A stretch of 64,000 nucleotides of DNA, taken from positions 1,860,001 through 1,924,000 of the forward strand of contig NZ_CP011047.1 of the NCBI RefSeq assembly GCF_000982825.1, read 5' to 3'. The notes beneath the pieces were generated by a model. The model worked only from the letters and a program-made list of their open reading frames with translations, had not been told where the DNA came from and made no database searches. The translations under genes were made by a program, and so were the position numbers. Origin of the DNA: Cronobacter sakazakii (lineage in GTDB: Bacteria; Pseudomonadota; Gammaproteobacteria; Enterobacterales; Enterobacteriaceae). This document shows positions 25,863 to 35,132 of the stretch, piece by piece. Every line of letters starts with the position of its first letter. Within the stretch, counting starts at the first letter, position 1.

Positions 25863-27290
25863 ATGAACACCACTATCGCACAACAGATCGCCAAAGAAGG
25901 CGGCGTGGAAGCTTATCTGCACGCTCAGCAGCATAAAAGCCTGCTGCGCTTTCTGACCTGCGGCAGCGTGGATGACGGGAAAAGCACCCTGATTGGCCGT
26001 CTGCTGCACGATACCCGCCAGATTTATGAAGATCAGCTCTCGTCGCTGCATAATGACAGCAAGCGCCACGGCACCCAGGGCGAGAAACTGGATCTCGCGC
26101 TGCTGGTGGACGGCCTTCAGGCCGAGCGCGAGCAGGGCATCACGATCGACGTGGCGTACCGCTATTTCTCCACCGAAAAACGCAAATTTATCATCGCCGA
26201 CACTCCGGGGCATGAGCAGTACACCCGCAACATGGCGACCGGGGCTTCTACCTGCGATCTGGCTATTCTGCTGATGGACGCCCGTAAAGGCGTGCTGGAT
26301 CAGACCCGCCGCCACAGCTTTATCTCGACGCTGCTCGGCATCAAGCATCTGGTGGTGGCGGTGAACAAAATGGATCTGGTGGATTTCAGCGAAGAGACGT
26401 TTGAGCGCATTCGCCAGGACTACCTGACGTTCGCGGGGCAGTTGCCGGGCAACCTGGACATTCGCTTTGTGCCGCTGTCGGCGCTGGAAGGCGACAACGT
26501 GGCGGTGCAGAGCCAGAATATGCCGTGGTATACCGGCCCGACGCTGCTGGAAGTGCTGGAAAATATCGAGATCCAGCGCGTGGTCGACGAGCAGCCGCTG
26601 CGCTTCCCGGTGCAGTACGTTAACCGCCCGAACCTCGATTTCCGTGGTTACGCGGGCACCGTCGCGGGCGGCGTGGTGAAAGTGGGCCAGCGCGTGAAGG
26701 CGCTGCCGTCCGGCGTGGAGTCGAGCGTGGCGCGTATCGTCACCTTTGACGGCGATTTACAGGAAGCGGGCGCGGGCGAAGCCGTCACGCTGGTGCTGAA
26801 AGATGAAATCGACATCAGTCGCGGCGACCTGCTGGTGGACGCCTCCCAGACGCTGGCGGCGGTACAAAGCGCCGCGGTGGACGTGGTCTGGATGGCCGAG
26901 CAGCCGCTGGTGCCGGGCCAGAGCTACGACATCAAAATCGCCGGGAAGAAAACCCGCGCGCGTGTGGACAACGTTCAGTATCAGGTCGATATCAACAACC
27001 TGACCCAGCGCGTGGTGGAAAACCTGCCGCTCAACGGCATCGGCCTTGTGGATCTGACCTTCGACGAGCCGCTGAACCTCGATAAATACCAGGAGAACCC
27101 GGTGACCGGCGGGCTTATCTTTATCGACCGCCTCTCTAATGTGACGGTCGGCGCGGGTATGGTGCGCGAGCCGCAACAGAATGTGTATCAGGAGCCTTCC
27201 GCATTCAGCGCGTTTGAGCTGGAGCTGAATCAGCTGATTCGCCGTCACTTCCCGCACTGGGGCGCGCGCGATCTGCTGGGAGGCAAATAA
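25863..27290 (+). CDS. cysN: Sulfate adenylyltransferase subunit 1 (GTPase)
   Basis: EF-Tu-like GTPase subunit that couples GTP hydrolysis to APS formation by CysD. 475 residues. G1 motif GSVDDGKSTLIGRLL, G2 GITIDVAYRYF, G3 DTPGHEQY, G4 NKMD, followed by two beta-barrel domains. The last base of its TAA stop is the first base of the cysC ATG, so the genes are translationally coupled. Confidence 0.98.
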   Translation: MNTTIAQQIAKEGGVEAYLHAQQHKSLLRFLTCGSVDDGKSTLIGRLLHDTRQIYEDQLSSLHNDSKRHGTQGEKLDLALLVDGLQAEREQGITIDVAYRYFSTEKRKFIIADTPGHEQYTRNMATGASTCDLAILLMDARKGVLDQTRRHSFISTLLGIKHLVVAVNKMDLVDFSEETFERIRQDYLTFAGQLPGNLDIRFVPLSALEGDNVAVQSQNMPWYTGPTLLEVLENIEIQRVVDEQPLRFPVQYVNRPNLDFRGYAGTVAGGVVKVGQRVKALPSGVESSVARIVTFDGDLQEAGAGEAVTLVLKDEIDISRGDLLVDASQTLAAVQSAAVDVVWMAEQPLVPGQSYDIKIAGKKTRARVDNVQYQVDINNLTQRVVENLPLNGIGLVDLTFDEPLNLDKYQENPVTGGLIFIDRLSNVTVGAGMVREPQQNVYQEPSAFSAFELELNQLIRRHFPHWGARDLLGGK

Positions 27291-27895
27291 TGGCGCAGCA
27301 TGACGAAAATGTCGTCTGGCACGCCCACCCGGTGACCACAGCGCAGCGCGAGCAGCTCCACGGCCACCGCGGCGTGGTGCTGTGGTTTACGGGGCTTTCG
27401 GGCTCCGGAAAATCCACCGTCGCGGGGGCGCTGGAAGAGGCGCTGCATCAGCTTGGCGTGAGCACCTATCTACTGGATGGCGACAACGTGCGCCACGGCC
27501 TGTGCAGCGATCTGGGCTTTAGCGACGACGATCGTAAAGAGAACATTCGCCGCGTCGGCGAAGTGGCGAAACTCATGGTGGACGCCGGTCTCGTTGTATT
27601 GACCGCGTTTATCTCGCCGCACCGCGCCGAGCGTCAGATGGTGCGCGATCAGCTGGGCGACGGGCGCTTTATCGAGGTGTTTGTGGACACGCCGCTTTCG
27701 GTGTGCGAAGCACGCGATCCGAAGGGGCTCTATAAAAAAGCCCGCGCCGGCGAACTGCGTAACTTTACCGGCATTGATGCCGTGTATGAGGCACCCGAGA
27801 GCCCGGAAATTCATCTCGACGGCCAACAATTGGTAACAAATTTGATGGCGCAATTGTTAGACCTGCTGCGTCGCGAAGATATCATCAAATCCTGA
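27290..27895 (+). CDS. cysC: Adenylylsulfate (APS) kinase
   Basis: Phosphorylates APS to PAPS, the substrate of CysH. 201 residues, full length. P-loop GLSGSGKSTVAGALEEAL; LDGDNVRHGLCSDLGFS is the APS-binding segment; TAFISPHRAERQ and GLYKKARAGELRNFTGID follow. Terminal gene of cysDNC. Confidence 0.98.
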   Translation: MAQHDENVVWHAHPVTTAQREQLHGHRGVVLWFTGLSGSGKSTVAGALEEALHQLGVSTYLLDGDNVRHGLCSDLGFSDDDRKENIRRVGEVAKLMVDAGLVVLTAFISPHRAERQMVRDQLGDGRFIEVFVDTPLSVCEARDPKGLYKKARAGELRNFTGIDAVYEAPESPEIHLDGQQLVTNLMAQLLDLLRREDIIKS

Positions 27896-27944
27896 GACCG
27901 CGCCGGGAGTCCTTTTCCCGGCCCGTCACGTCACAGGATAAGCG

Positions 27945-28268
27945 ATGCGGAATACCACGAATATGATTGTCACCCAGGCGGATAGCGCGCCTGCCGTCGA
28001 AGAACCCACTTGGGCCTGGCCTGGCGCCGTGGTGGGCTTTATTTCGTGGCTACTGGCGCTTGGCGCGCCGTTTCTGCTCTACGGCTCCAATACGCTCTTT
28101 TTCATGCTCTATACCTGGCCGTTTTTTCTGGCCTTGATGCCGGTGGCCGTGGTGGTCGGCGTGGCGGTCTTTTCGCTGCTGGAGCGCCGTCTGGTCTACA
28201 GCACGCTTGCCACGCTCATCAGCGTCGGGCTGATGTTCGGTCTGCTCTTTCTCTGGCTGGTGAGCTAA
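27945..28268 (+). CDS. ygbE: YgbE family inner-membrane protein (DUF3561)
   Basis: 107-residue membrane protein of unknown function, the same length as E. coli YgbE. After a polar N terminus (about 25 residues) come three hydrophobic segments: WPGAVVGFISWLLALGAPFL, LFFMLYTWPFFLALMPVAVV and LATLISVGLMFGLLFLWLV. It lies between cysC and ftsB as in E. coli. Its job is not known. Confidence 0.93.
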   Translation: MRNTTNMIVTQADSAPAVEEPTWAWPGAVVGFISWLLALGAPFLLYGSNTLFFMLYTWPFFLALMPVAVVVGVAVFSLLERRLVYSTLATLISVGLMFGLLFLWLVS

Positions 28269-28430
28269 CCTTTCGCGATTTTCACACTCTCTCTACCGGC
28301 GCATGCGCATCGGCGCGCTTTCTGTGGTACATTCTGCCGCTGTTTAATTTCTTAACCTGCACGTCGTAGCAAGCCGGGTAGAGTCCGGCGGGAAGTTATG
28401 GGATGATGAGGCCGTTTTTCAGGGGGCAGA

Positions 28431-28742
28431 ATGGGTAAACTAACGCTGCTATTGCTGGCTTTGCTGGTCTGGCTACAGTATTCGCTGTGGTTTGGAAAAA
28501 ACGGCATCCACGACTATTCCCGCGTAGCCGACGACGTGGCGGTACAGCAGGCCACGAACGCCAAACTCAAAGCGCGTAACGATCAGCTTTTCGCCGAGAT
28601 AGACGATCTCAACGGCGGTCAGGAAGCTATCGAAGAACGCGCGCGCAACGAATTAAGCATGACCAAACCGGGCGAAACCTTCTATCGTCTGGTGCCGGAC
28701 GCCACAAAACGCGCCGGTGGGCCTGCGCAAAATAATCGATAA
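28431..28742 (+). CDS. ftsB: Cell division protein FtsB
   Basis: Small bitopic divisome protein that forms the FtsQLB complex at the septum. 103 residues: one membrane span (LTLLLLALLVWLQYSLWFG, residues 3-21), then a coiled coil (about 30-70, RVADDVAVQQATNAKLKARN) and a short periplasmic tail. ATG at 28431 follows AGGGGGCAGA. It is 19 bases ahead of ispD, the usual ftsB-ispD-ispF-truD order. Confidence 0.96.
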   Translation: MGKLTLLLLALLVWLQYSLWFGKNGIHDYSRVADDVAVQQATNAKLKARNDQLFAEIDDLNGGQEAIEERARNELSMTKPGETFYRLVPDATKRAGGPAQNNR

Positions 28743-28761
28743 CCAGAAGCGGGTTTTACAC

Positions 28762-29472
28762 ATGGCGCCTTCCTTTGCGGACGTGATTGCCGTGGTGCCG
28801 GCGGCCGGAATCGGCAGCCGTATGCAGACGGAATGTCCCAAACAATACCTCACCATCGGGAACCAGACGATTCTCGAACACGCGGTCGCCCCGCTGTTGC
28901 AGCATCCGCGCATCAGCCGGGTGATCATCGCGATAAGCCCTGCTGACACCGCCTTCGCCCGGCTGCCGCTCGCGGCGCATCCGGATATCCAGGTGGTGCG
29001 CGGCGGCGCGCAGCGGGCTGATTCCGTGCTGGCCGGGCTTCAGGCCGCGGGCGACGCGCGCTGGGCGCTGGTGCATGACGCCGCGCGCCCGTGCCTTGCC
29101 GTCCAGGATCTCGAACGGCTGCTGGCCTTAACAGAAACCAGCCAGGTCGGCGGCATTCTCGCCGCGCCCGCCTGCGACACCATGAAGCGCGCGGAGCCGG
29201 GCAAACCCGCTATCGCGCATACCGTCGATCGCGAAAACCTCTGGCATGCGCTCACCCCGCAGCTGTTCCCGCTGGAACTGCTGCGCGACTGCCTGACGCG
29301 CGCGCTCGCGGAAGGCGCGACCATTACCGACGAAGCCTCGGCGCTGGAGCACTGCGGTTTCCACCCGGAGCTGGTCGCCGGTCGCGCGGACAATATTAAA
29401 GTGACCCGCCCTGAGGATCTGGCTCTGGCGGCGTTCTATCTTACCCGCTTAACCCCTATGGAGACGGCATAA
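28762..29472 (+). CDS. ispD: 2-C-methyl-D-erythritol 4-phosphate cytidylyltransferase
   Basis: MEP-pathway enzyme that joins MEP and CTP to give CDP-ME in isoprenoid synthesis. ATG at 28762 (MAPSFADVIAVVPAAG) gives 236 residues, the E. coli length; the frame is open 45 bases earlier but that part overlaps ftsB. Nucleotide-binding motif VVPAAGIGSRMQTECPKQYL; ALVHDAARPCL and ITDEASALEHCG follow. Its stop shares one base with the ispF ATG. Confidence 0.97.
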   Translation: MAPSFADVIAVVPAAGIGSRMQTECPKQYLTIGNQTILEHAVAPLLQHPRISRVIIAISPADTAFARLPLAAHPDIQVVRGGAQRADSVLAGLQAAGDARWALVHDAARPCLAVQDLERLLALTETSQVGGILAAPACDTMKRAEPGKPAIAHTVDRENLWHALTPQLFPLELLRDCLTRALAEGATITDEASALEHCGFHPELVAGRADNIKVTRPEDLALAAFYLTRLTPMETA

Positions 29473-29951
29473 TGCGTATCGGACATGGTTTTGACGTACA
29501 CGCCTTTGGTGGCACAGGCCCGATTATTCTTGGCGGCGTCCGTATTCCTTATGAGCAAGGGCTGCTGGCGCACTCTGACGGCGATGTGGCGCTTCACGCG
29601 CTGACTGACGCGCTGCTTGGCGCGGCGGCGCTGGGCGATATCGGCAAACTGTTCCCGGATACCGATCCGGCCTTTAAAGGCGCCGATAGCCGCGAACTGC
29701 TGCGTGAAGCCTGGCGTCGTATCCAGGCGAAGGGCTACACGCTTGGCAACGTCGATGTCACCATCATCGCTCAGGCACCGAAAATGGCTCCGCACATCCC
29801 GCAGATGCGCGTGTTTATCGCCGAAGATCTGGGCTGCCATATGGATCAGGTGAACGTGAAAGCGACCACGACGGAAAAACTCGGCTTTACCGGCCGCGGC
29901 GAAGGCATCGCCTGCGAAGCCGTGGCGCTGCTGATGAAGGCTGGCGCATGA
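29472..29951 (+). CDS. ispF: 2-C-methyl-D-erythritol 2,4-cyclodiphosphate synthase
   Basis: Forms MEcPP from CDP-ME-2-phosphate in the MEP pathway. 159 residues. The zinc ligands are in MRIGHGFDVHAFG (Asp8, His10) and LLAHSDGDVALHAL (His42); TDPAFKGADSRELL and ATTTEKLGFTGRGEGIAC complete the active site. The genes for IspD and IspF overlap and are coupled; ispF overlaps truD by four bases. Confidence 0.97.
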   Translation: MRIGHGFDVHAFGGTGPIILGGVRIPYEQGLLAHSDGDVALHALTDALLGAAALGDIGKLFPDTDPAFKGADSRELLREAWRRIQAKGYTLGNVDVTIIAQAPKMAPHIPQMRVFIAEDLGCHMDQVNVKATTTEKLGFTGRGEGIACEAVALLMKAGA

Positions 29952-30997
29952 GTGATTTCAACACGCTGCGCTGGCTGCACGGTCAGCCGCAGGGGCAGGG
30001 GCGTCTGAAGGCCAGCCCGAGCGATTTTCAGGTGGTCGAGGATTTAGGCTTCGCGCCTGACGGCGACGGTGAACACCTGCTGGTGCGCATCCGTAAAACC
30101 GGCTGCAACACCCGCGCGGTGGCGGACGCGCTGGCGAAGTTTCTCGGCATCGCGGCGCGTGAGGTCAGCTTTGCGGGGCAGAAAGATAAATACGCGGTAA
30201 CGGAGCAGTGGCTGTGCGCGCGACTGCCGGGCAAAGAGATGCCCGCGATGCGCGCGTTTACGCTGGAAGGCTGTGAGGTGCTGGAGTTCGCCCGTCACCG
30301 CCGCAAGCTGCGTTTAGGCGCGCTGAAAGGCAACCGCTTCTCACTGGTGCTGCGCGATATTACGCACCGCGATGAAATCGAACAGCGCCTGATCCTGATT
30401 AGCGAAAAGGGCGTGCCGAACTATTTCGGCCCGCAGCGTTTCGGGCGGGGCGGCAGCAATATCTACCAGGCGAAGCGCTGGGCGCAAACCGGCCAGCCGC
30501 CGCGCGAGCGCAATAAGCGCGGTTTCGCGCTCTCTGCCGCGCGCAGCCTGATGTTTAACACGCTGGTCAGCGAACGTCTGCAACGCTTCGGGGTTAACCA
30601 GGTGATGGACGGCGACGCGCTGCAACTCGCCGGGCGCGGCAGCTGGTTTGTCGCCACCCCTGAGGAACTTACTGATTTACAGGCTCGGGTGGATAACGGT
30701 GAGCTGCTGATCACCGCCGCGCTGCCCGGCAGCGGCGACTGGGGCACCCAGCGCGCGGCGCTGGCGTTTGAGCAGGCGACGCTTGCAGACGAAACCGAGT
30801 TGCTGACGCTGTTGACCCGTGAAAAGGTCGAGGCCGCCCGACGCGCCATGTTACTGTTCCCGCGCGAGCTGCGCTGGCAGTGGCAGGACGATGCGACGCT
30901 TGAGGTGAGCTTCTGGCTGCCCGCCGGCAGCTTCGCCACCAGCGTTATCCGGGAGCTGTTTAATACCGCTGACGATGTCTCGGATATCAGCGAGTAA
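29948..30997 (+). CDS. truD: tRNA pseudouridine(13) synthase TruD
   Basis: Makes pseudouridine 13 in tRNA-Glu. 349 residues, as in E. coli. The catalytic Asp is in the family motif FAGQKDKYAVTEQW; NYFGPQRFGRGGSN and ALSAARSLMFNTLVSERL are further conserved blocks. It overlaps the end of ispF (ATGA). Unlike E. coli, surE does not overlap the 3' end: a terminator and a 380-base gap follow. Confidence 0.97.
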   Translation: MSDFNTLRWLHGQPQGQGRLKASPSDFQVVEDLGFAPDGDGEHLLVRIRKTGCNTRAVADALAKFLGIAAREVSFAGQKDKYAVTEQWLCARLPGKEMPAMRAFTLEGCEVLEFARHRRKLRLGALKGNRFSLVLRDITHRDEIEQRLILISEKGVPNYFGPQRFGRGGSNIYQAKRWAQTGQPPRERNKRGFALSAARSLMFNTLVSERLQRFGVNQVMDGDALQLAGRGSWFVATPEELTDLQARVDNGELLITAALPGSGDWGTQRAALAFEQATLADETELLTLLTREKVEAARRAMLLFPRELRWQWQDDATLEVSFWLPAGSFATSVIRELFNTADDVSDISE

Positions 30998-31377
30998 CAC
31001 CCCATTGCGTTTTCTTCTTCGCGACGCATTCAAAAACCGCCTCCGGGCGGTTTTTTTGTCTTTACGCTCAGTCAAACAGCCAGCGCCCGGCTTTCGCGGA
31101 TTGCGCTTTTCCTGAACACCACAGTTTGGCTTTCCTGGCAAAAATGAACTAATAACTGATGACGCGAAGCGCGGGACGTTATTCCTCCTGCTCATGTAAC
31201 GACATGATATTGCGAAAATCGACCCTACCGGACAGCGGCATCGCGCGTTAGAATGCCAGCGAGCGGCTATCCGGCCTTCTGCCTGAATCAGCTTCAGCGC
31301 AGGCAAACAGAAAAAGCAGAATGAGATTTAAGGAATCACGCTTGCATGTTTAACACCAGGAAAGGATTACGCGCGTT
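30998..31377. other. 380-base gap between truD and surE
   Basis: Contains the terminator at 31032-31057 and no credible ORF on either strand; the minus-strand frame of 151 codons crossing it is Arg/Lys rich and resembles nothing. It presumably carries a promoter for surE, pcm and downstream genes, but I could not fix a -10/-35 pair with confidence. In E. coli truD and surE overlap, so this sequence is extra here. Confidence 0.6.
31032..31057 (+). terminator. Intrinsic terminator of the ftsB-ispDF-truD operon
   Basis: CAAAAACCGCC, TCC loop, GGCGGTTTTTTT, 34 bases after the truD stop. Confidence 0.88.
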
Positions 31378-32139
31378 ATGCGGATATTGTTAAGTAATGA
31401 TGACGGGATCCACGCGCCGGGCATTCAGGCGCTGGCGAAAGCGTTGCGTGAATTCGCTGAGGTTCAGGTGGTGGCTCCCGACCGCAACCGTAGCGGCGCG
31501 TCTAACTCCTTAACGCTCGAATCTTCGCTTCGCACGTTCACCTACCCCAACGGCGACATCGCGGTGCAGATGGGCACGCCCACCGACTGCGTCTTCCTCG
31601 GCGTTAACGCGCTGATGCGCCCGCGCCCTGATGTGGTCGTCTCCGGCATCAATGCCGGGCCGAATCTTGGCGATGACGTGATTTACTCCGGCACCGTGGC
31701 CGCGGCGATGGAAGGCCGTCATCTGGGCCTGCCGGCGCTGGCGGTGTCTCTTAACGGCCACGAGCACTACGAGACCGCCGCTGCCGTGACCTGCACGCTG
31801 TTACGGGCGCTGGCCCGCGAGCCGCTGCGCACCGGGCGCATCCTCAATATCAACGTGCCCGATCTGCCGCTTGAGGAGATCAAAGGCATTCGCGTCACCC
31901 GCTGCGGCAGCCGTCATCCGGCGGATAAAGTCATTCCGCAGGACGATCCGCGCGGCAACACGCTCTACTGGATTGGCCCGCCGGGCGAGAAGCTCGACGC
32001 CGGCCCGGATACCGATTTCGCCGCGGTGGACGAAGGCTACGTCTCCGTCACGCCGTTGCATGTCGATTTAACCGCGCACAGCGCGCAGGATGTGGTAACC
32101 CGCTGGTTATCCAGCGCCGGAGTGAACGGGCAATGGTAA
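31378..32139 (+). CDS. surE: 5'/3'-nucleotidase SurE
   Basis: Metal-dependent nucleotidase/exopolyphosphatase that acts on nucleoside 5'- and 3'-monophosphates and supports stationary-phase survival. 253 residues. The N terminus MRILLSNDDGIHAPGI has the Asp-Asp metal pair; SGASNSLTLES and VSGINAGPNLGDDVIYSGT are the remaining active-site blocks. It overlaps pcm by seven bases, so the two are translated together. Confidence 0.97.
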   Translation: MRILLSNDDGIHAPGIQALAKALREFAEVQVVAPDRNRSGASNSLTLESSLRTFTYPNGDIAVQMGTPTDCVFLGVNALMRPRPDVVVSGINAGPNLGDDVIYSGTVAAAMEGRHLGLPALAVSLNGHEHYETAAAVTCTLLRALAREPLRTGRILNINVPDLPLEEIKGIRVTRCGSRHPADKVIPQDDPRGNTLYWIGPPGEKLDAGPDTDFAAVDEGYVSVTPLHVDLTAHSAQDVVTRWLSSAGVNGQW

Positions 32140-32759
32140 ACAATCGTGTTCAGACCCTTCTGAATCAACTGCGTGCTCAGGGCATTAAAGATGAACGCGT
32201 GCTTGAGGCGATTTCGCGCGTGCCGCGTGAAAAATTTGTCGATGAAGCGTTTGAGCACAAGGCCTGGGAAAACGTTGCGCTGCCTATTGGTTCAGGGCAA
32301 ACCATTTCTCAGCCTTATATGGTGGCGCGGATGACCGAGCTTTTGACGCTTACGCCCGCCTCCCGGGTGCTGGAAATCGGCACCGGCTCCGGCTACCAGA
32401 CGGCGATTCTGGCGCATCTGGTGCATCATGTCTGTTCTGTCGAGCGCATTAAAAGCCTGCAATGGCATGCCAGACGGCGTTTAAAGCAGCTCGATCTGCA
32501 TAATATCTCCACCCGCCACGGCGATGGCTGGCAGGGCTGGCAGGCGCGCGCGCCATTTGACGCTATTATTGTGACTGCCGCTCCGCCTGAAATCCCGACA
32601 GCCTTGCTGTCGCAACTGGACGAGGGCGGCATTCTGGTTCTTCCCGTGGGCGACGAACAGCAGGTGTTAAAGCGCGTTCGTCGGCGGGGGAGCGAATTTA
32701 TTATCGACACCGTAGAAGCCGTACGCTTTGTGCCTCTGGTAAAAGGGGAGCTGGCGTAA
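32133..32759 (+). CDS. pcm: Protein-L-isoaspartate O-methyltransferase
   Basis: Repairs isoaspartyl residues in aged proteins using SAM. 208 residues, full length. Family motifs: VPREKFVDEAFEHKAWEN, PIGSGQTISQPYMVARMTELL and the SAM-binding VLEIGTGSGYQTAILAHL. In the surE-pcm-nlpD-rpoS stationary-phase cluster. Confidence 0.97.
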   Translation: MVNNRVQTLLNQLRAQGIKDERVLEAISRVPREKFVDEAFEHKAWENVALPIGSGQTISQPYMVARMTELLTLTPASRVLEIGTGSGYQTAILAHLVHHVCSVERIKSLQWHARRRLKQLDLHNISTRHGDGWQGWQARAPFDAIIVTAAPPEIPTALLSQLDEGGILVLPVGDEQQVLKRVRRRGSEFIIDTVEAVRFVPLVKGELA

Positions 32760-32886
32760 ACCAGGAATTTTTCCTGAGTTTTTAGCGCGTTTTTGGCGTA
32801 TGGTGGGCGAAAATCGCGCCGGCCAGACGCCGGGCAGAGCGGTTGTCATCGTATTTATAGAGAAGTAAACCATTCCAGGGGGATAA

Positions 32887-34026
32887 ATGAGCGCGGGAAG
32901 CCCAACCTTCACAGCACGCCGTGTCGCGGCGCTGTCACTGATTTCGCTTTGTCTGGCGGCATGTAATTCAAATAACTCCTCCGCACCGGCGCCTGTCAGT
33001 TCCGTTGGCGGCAGCGCGAGCAGCAGCGCAGAAGCCAGTTCCGGCGCAGGCGGCGGGATGATTATGCCGCCATCGAATATCTCCACGCAGGCAAGCCAGC
33101 CGCAGATTCAACCAGCGCCGGTGCAGCCGCAGATAAGCCAGCCGCGTCAGACGCAGGCGATCCCTGATGAGCCGGTTCAGACCCAGAACGGCCGTATTGT
33201 TTACAATCGCAAGTATGGGAATATTCCGAAAGGCAGCTATGCGGGCGGTAGCACCTATACCGTAAAACGCGGGGATACGCTGTTTTATATCGCCTGGATT
33301 ACCGGGAACGATTTCCGTGACCTCGCGCAGCGTAACCATATTGAAGCCCCGTACAGCCTTAATGTCGGTCAGACGTTGCAGGTAGGTAACGCATCTGGTA
33401 CGCCGATCACAGGTGGCAATGCAATTACACAAGCTGATGCAAGCGCACAAGGAATAGTCTCAAAACCTGCGCAAAATACCAGCACAGTGGTTGCGTCGAA
33501 ACCGACAATTATTTACTCTGAGGATTCAGGTGAACAGAGTGCTAACAAAATGTTGCCTGGGAATGTGAGCTCTGGGGCAGTCGTGGCTCCTTCCACAGCA
33601 CCTGTTGTTAGCACGCAAGAACCGACCGTAAGCAGCACGACCAATAGCGCACCTGTCGCTACCTGGCGCTGGCCGACTGAAGGCAACGTTATCGAGAACT
33701 TCTCCGCCGCTGAAGGGGGGAACAAAGGGATCGATATCGCAGGCAGCAAAGGACAGGCAATCATCGCGACCGCAGATGGTCGTGTTGTGTACGCCGGTAA
33801 TGCGCTTCGCGGTTACGGTAATCTTATTATCATCAAACACAACGATGATTACCTGAGTGCCTACGCCCATAACGACACAATGCTGGTCCGGGAACAACAA
33901 GAAGTTAAGGCGGGGCAGAAAATCGCTACCATGGGTAGCTCCGGAACCAGTTCAACACGCTTACATTTTGAAATTCGTTACAAGGGGAAATCCGTAAACC
34001 CGCTGCGCTATTTGCCGCAGCGATAA
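32887..34026 (+). CDS. nlpD: Murein hydrolase activator NlpD (lipoprotein)
   Basis: Outer-membrane lipoprotein that activates the amidase AmiC at the septum. 379 residues. Signal peptide with lipobox LCLAAC (Cys26), a Gln/Pro-rich linker (about 45-105), a LysM domain (about 117-165; YTVKRGDTLFYIAWITGND), a Ser/Thr-rich linker and a C-terminal LytM/M23-like domain (NKGIDIAGSKGQAIIATADG, YAHNDTMLVREQQEVKAGQ), which lacks the full zinc site, as is normal for activators. The region 33390-33660 is less GC rich than its surroundings; in E. coli the main rpoS promoter lies in this part of nlpD. Confidence 0.97.
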   Translation: MSAGSPTFTARRVAALSLISLCLAACNSNNSSAPAPVSSVGGSASSSAEASSGAGGGMIMPPSNISTQASQPQIQPAPVQPQISQPRQTQAIPDEPVQTQNGRIVYNRKYGNIPKGSYAGGSTYTVKRGDTLFYIAWITGNDFRDLAQRNHIEAPYSLNVGQTLQVGNASGTPITGGNAITQADASAQGIVSKPAQNTSTVVASKPTIIYSEDSGEQSANKMLPGNVSSGAVVAPSTAPVVSTQEPTVSSTTNSAPVATWRWPTEGNVIENFSAAEGGNKGIDIAGSKGQAIIATADGRVVYAGNALRGYGNLIIIKHNDDYLSAYAHNDTMLVREQQEVKAGQKIATMGSSGTSSTRLHFEIRYKGKSVNPLRYLPQR

Positions 34027-34085
34027 ATTGGCAGAGTGCGCTTCTTCAGGCGCTTTGCTCAGGGATCACGGGTAGGAGCCACCTT

Positions 34086-35078
34086 ATGAATCAGAATACG
34101 CTGAAAGTTCATGACTTAAATGAAGACGCGGAATTTGATGAGAACGGAGTAGAGGCTTTTGACGAAAAAGCCTTGGTAGAAGAGGAACCCAGTGATAACG
34201 ACCTGGCTGAAGAAGAGCTGCTGTCGCAGGGTTCAACACAGCGTGTATTAGATGCAACTCAGCTGTATCTTGGTGAGATTGGTTATTCGCCTCTGCTAAC
34301 CGCTGAAGAAGAAGTTTATTTCGCACGCCGCGCTCTGCGTGGTGATGTAGCCTCCCGCCGTCGCATGATCGAAAGTAACCTGCGTCTGGTGGTGAAGATT
34401 GCCCGCCGTTACAGCAATCGTGGTCTGGCGCTGCTGGATCTGATTGAAGAGGGCAACCTGGGGCTTATCCGCGCTGTTGAGAAATTTGACCCGGAACGCG
34501 GGTTCCGTTTCTCTACGTACGCAACCTGGTGGATTCGTCAGACCATCGAACGGGCAATCATGAACCAAACCCGTACGATTCGCCTGCCGATTCACATCGT
34601 AAAAGAGCTTAACGTCTATCTGCGTACCGCTCGTGAACTGTCGCATAAACTGGACCACGAACCGAGTGCAGAAGAGATTGCAGAACAGCTGGATAAACCG
34701 GTTGATGACGTTAGCCGTATGCTGCGCCTGAACGAGCGTATTACCTCTGTTGACACCCCGCTGGGTGGTGATTCAGAGAAAGCGCTGCTGGATATCCTGG
34801 CCGATGAGAAAGACAACGGCCCGGAAGACACCACGCAAGACGATGATATGAAACAGAGCATCGTCAAATGGCTGTTCGAACTGAACGCCAAACAGCGTGA
34901 AGTTCTGGCCCGTCGTTTCGGTCTGCTCGGTTACGAAGCGGCAACGCTTGAAGATGTCGGTCGTGAAATTGGCCTGACTCGTGAACGCGTTCGCCAGATT
35001 CAGGTTGAAGGCCTGCGCCGTCTGCGTGAAATTCTGCAGGGCCAGGGGCTGAACATCGAAGCGCTGTTCCGCGAATAA
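34086..35078 (+). CDS. rpoS: RNA polymerase sigma factor RpoS (sigma-38)
   Basis: General stress/stationary-phase sigma factor. 330 residues, intact, with no internal stop (amber alleles are common in some enterobacteria). Region 1.2-2 includes TRVLDATQLYLGEIG-type sequence (QRVLDATQLYLGEIGYSPLL), the core-binding DLIEEGNLGLIRAVEKFD and the -10 reading FSTYATWWIRQTIERAI; region 4 ends LTRERVRQIQVEGLRRLREIL for -35 binding. The Lys needed for RssB/ClpXP turnover lies in the conserved region 3. In E. coli the long leader starting inside nlpD is the target of DsrA, RprA and ArcZ; a similar leader is likely but was not mapped. Confidence 0.99.
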   Translation: MNQNTLKVHDLNEDAEFDENGVEAFDEKALVEEEPSDNDLAEEELLSQGSTQRVLDATQLYLGEIGYSPLLTAEEEVYFARRALRGDVASRRRMIESNLRLVVKIARRYSNRGLALLDLIEEGNLGLIRAVEKFDPERGFRFSTYATWWIRQTIERAIMNQTRTIRLPIHIVKELNVYLRTARELSHKLDHEPSAEEIAEQLDKPVDDVSRMLRLNERITSVDTPLGGDSEKALLDILADEKDNGPEDTTQDDDMKQSIVKWLFELNAKQREVLARRFGLLGYEAATLEDVGREIGLTRERVRQIQVEGLRRLREILQGQGLNIEALFRE

Positions 35079-35092
35079 TCACCATTCCCGTC

Positions 35093-35122
35093 AAAAAGGC
35101 CAGTCATCCGACTGGCCTTTTT
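35093..35122 (+). terminator. Intrinsic terminator of rpoS
   Basis: AAAAAGGCCAGTC, short loop, GACTGGCCTTTTT, 15 bases after the rpoS stop. Confidence 0.88.
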
Positions 35123-35132
35123 CTTTTGCACC

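Noticed and set aside
34086..35078. Possible rpoS null allele
   Set aside because: The frame is complete at 330 codons with all sigma regions intact.
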